A DNA stretch of 17,088 nucleotides from Pseudomonadota bacterium (GTDB lineage Bacteria > Pseudomonadota > Alphaproteobacteria > Rhizobiales > Xanthobacteraceae). Shown one piece after another: positions 15,916 to 17,088 of this stretch. The stretch is from contig JAJYAH010000056.1 of assembly GCA_021779635.1 (NCBI GenBank), positions 1 through 17,088 of the forward strand, in the 5' to 3' direction. The notes beneath the pieces were generated by a model. It made no database searches. It was not told the origin of the DNA and was given only the letters and a program-made list of their open reading frames with translations. Position numbers and translations under genes: made by a program. How positions within the stretch are numbered: the first letter of the stretch is position 1; the number at the start of each line of letters is the position of its first letter.

Positions 15916-15931
15916 GATACAATAGTGTATC
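15916..15931. promoter_or_regulatory. candidate TetR operator
   Basis: GATACA-ATAG-TGTATC is a perfect 6-bp inverted repeat around a 4-base centre, the usual size and form of TetR-family operators. It lies 28 bases before the tetR start (15887) and 99 bases before the P450 start. It contains a plus-strand TACAAT (15918-15923) that could be a -10 box and, on the other strand, TACACT, so bound repressor could block both promoters. Confidence 0.65.
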
Positions 15932-15985
15932 AGATGAGAATGTGCGGATCACCGCGTCGTCGGTCTTTGAAAAAGTGCTCATGCG

Positions 15986-15997
15986 CTGCATATGCAG
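15986..15997. promoter_or_regulatory. 12-bp palindrome upstream of the P450 gene
   Basis: CTGCATATGCAG is a perfect palindrome 33 bases before the P450 start codon. It could be a second regulator site or part of a leader structure; nothing else supports a function. Confidence 0.3.
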
Positions 15998-16030
15998 ACT
16001 CTTTCAGCGCGCAACACATCGAGGGTTCCC

Positions 16031-17088
16031 ATGAACGAGCATGTTCAGGCCGCGACGACCGAGCCGCTGTTCAATCCGTTGGCGCCGGAATTCATTCGCG
16101 ACCCCTATCCATATTATGCGCGGCTGCGCGCCACCGATCCGATGCACGTCACGCAGTTCGGCGCCTTCCTCGCGAGCCGGCACGCCGAGGCCAGCCTGGT
16201 GCTGCGCGACAAGCGTTTCGGCAAGGATTTTGTCGAGCGGACCGTTCGGCGCTACGGGCCGCAGATCATGCAGGAGCCGGTGTTCCGCAGCATGAGCCAC
16301 TGGATGCTGCAGCAGGACCCGCCCGACCATACGCGGTTGCGCGGCCTGGTGGTGAAGGCCTTTACCGCGCGCCGGGTCGAGGACATGCGTCCGCGCATCC
16401 AGCAGATCGTCGACGAAACGCTCGATGCCATCGCCGGCCAGGGCCACATGGATCTGATCGAGGATTTTGCGTTTCGGCTGCCGGTGACGATCATCTGCGA
16501 CATGCTCGGAATTCCCGAGGAGCACCGCGAGGTCTTCTACAAGAGCTCGCGCGATGGCGGACGCCTGCTCGATCCGGTGCCGATGTCGCCGGCCGAAATC
16601 GAACAGGGTAATGCCGGCAATGCGATCGCCCAGATGTATTTCCAGCAACTGTTCGAGCTGCGCCGCCGCAGCCCGGGCGACGATCTGACGACGCAACTGG
16701 TGCAGGCCGAGGAAGACGGCAGCAAGCTCTCCAACGAGGAACTGACCGCCAACATCATCCTGTTGTTCGGCGCCGGGCACGAGACCACGGTCAATCTGAT
16801 CGGAAACGGACTGCTGGCGCTGCACCGCAATCCCGATCAGCTCGCACTGCTCAAGGCCAATCCGGGCCTCATCGCCAGCGCGGTTGAGGAATTCCTGCGT
16901 TACGACTCCTCGGTGCAGATGACCGGCCGGGTGGCGCTGGAAGACGTCGACGACCTCGGCGGCAAGAAAATTCCGAAGGGCGAGAGCGTGCTTTGCCTGC
17001 TGGGTTCGGCCAATCGGGACCCGGCGGTGTTTCCCGATCGGCCGGATCAGCTCGTTATTACCCGTCCCAATGTGCGCCCGTTGTCCTT
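16031..17088 (+). CDS. cytochrome P450 (partial, heme-binding end outside window)
   Basis: This is a bacterial class I type P450 monooxygenase, soluble and presumably dependent on a ferredoxin partner; 352 residues are visible before the right edge. The I-helix oxygen-activation motif GAGHETT (247-253), the K-helix ExxR (E287-R290 in EEFLRY), the C-helix HTRLRGL region (100-106) and the NRDPAVFPDRPDQL meander region (328-341) are all present and ordered normally. The heme-cysteine loop should follow within about 20 residues and is not in the window. ATG 16031 is preceded by GAGGG (16021-16025). It is divergent from tetR with a TetR-style operator between them. The substrate is not predictable; terpenoid, fatty acid or xenobiotic are all possible. 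Confidence 0.93.
   Translation, partial: MNEHVQAATTEPLFNPLAPEFIRDPYPYYARLRATDPMHVTQFGAFLASRHAEASLVLRDKRFGKDFVERTVRRYGPQIMQEPVFRSMSHWMLQQDPPDHTRLRGLVVKAFTARRVEDMRPRIQQIVDETLDAIAGQGHMDLIEDFAFRLPVTIICDMLGIPEEHREVFYKSSRDGGRLLDPVPMSPAEIEQGNAGNAIAQMYFQQLFELRRRSPGDDLTTQLVQAEEDGSKLSNEELTANIILLFGAGHETTVNLIGNGLLALHRNPDQLALLKANPGLIASAVEEFLRYDSSVQMTGRVALEDVDDLGGKKIPKGESVLCLLGSANRDPAVFPDRPDQLVITRPNVRPLS

Overview
The window looks like a chromosomal segment from a high-GC alphaproteobacterium, most likely Bradyrhizobium or a close relative. The reasons are the strong G/C bias at third codon positions, a stand-alone LivK-type binding protein, a DUF1328 protein, a cysteine-rich-repeat secreted protein, and two GC-rich palindromic repeat families of a kind I remember from Bradyrhizobium genomes. 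The taxon is an inference from gene style; no rRNA or tRNA is present.

Layout. Positions 1-2666 (all minus strand) hold a cysteine-rich exported protein and an OmpA-domain protein whose genes overlap by 4 bases, then an ABC-2 type exporter (ATPase plus permease, also a 4-base overlap); the permease runs off the left edge. Positions 2978-4171 (plus) encode a branched-chain-amino-acid-type periplasmic binding protein with a TTG start. Positions 4184-6790 (minus) encode a UvrD/PcrA helicase carrying an in-frame insertion of about 62 codons made of palindromic repeat DNA. Positions 7083-7256 hold a small DUF1328 membrane protein. Positions 7266-7781 (minus) encode a hotdog thioesterase, divergent from a D-lactate-dehydrogenase-type FAD oxidase (7865-9283, GTG start). 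This overlaps tail to tail with a ClC-family chloride protein (9252-10622, minus) that has unusual filter and proton-path residues. A small protein of unknown function (10653-11036) and a compact formyltransferase (11198-11884) follow, both minus.

The right third looks like small-molecule or acyl metabolism: an AMP-forming acyl-CoA ligase (12013-13617, minus) divergent from an MFS carrier (13872-15179, plus), then a TetR regulator (15276-15887, minus) divergent from a cytochrome P450 (16031 to the right edge, plus). The tetR-P450 gap contains a perfect 16-bp TetR-style operator. An intergenic palindromic repeat separates the convergent MFS and tetR genes.

Most genes are ordinary. The points most worth a second look are the repeat-derived coding insertion in uvrD, the channel-like residue pattern of the ClC protein, the TetR/P450 operator, and the coupled cysteine-rich/OmpA pair. 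I saw no CRISPR array, phage, transposase or obvious defence system.
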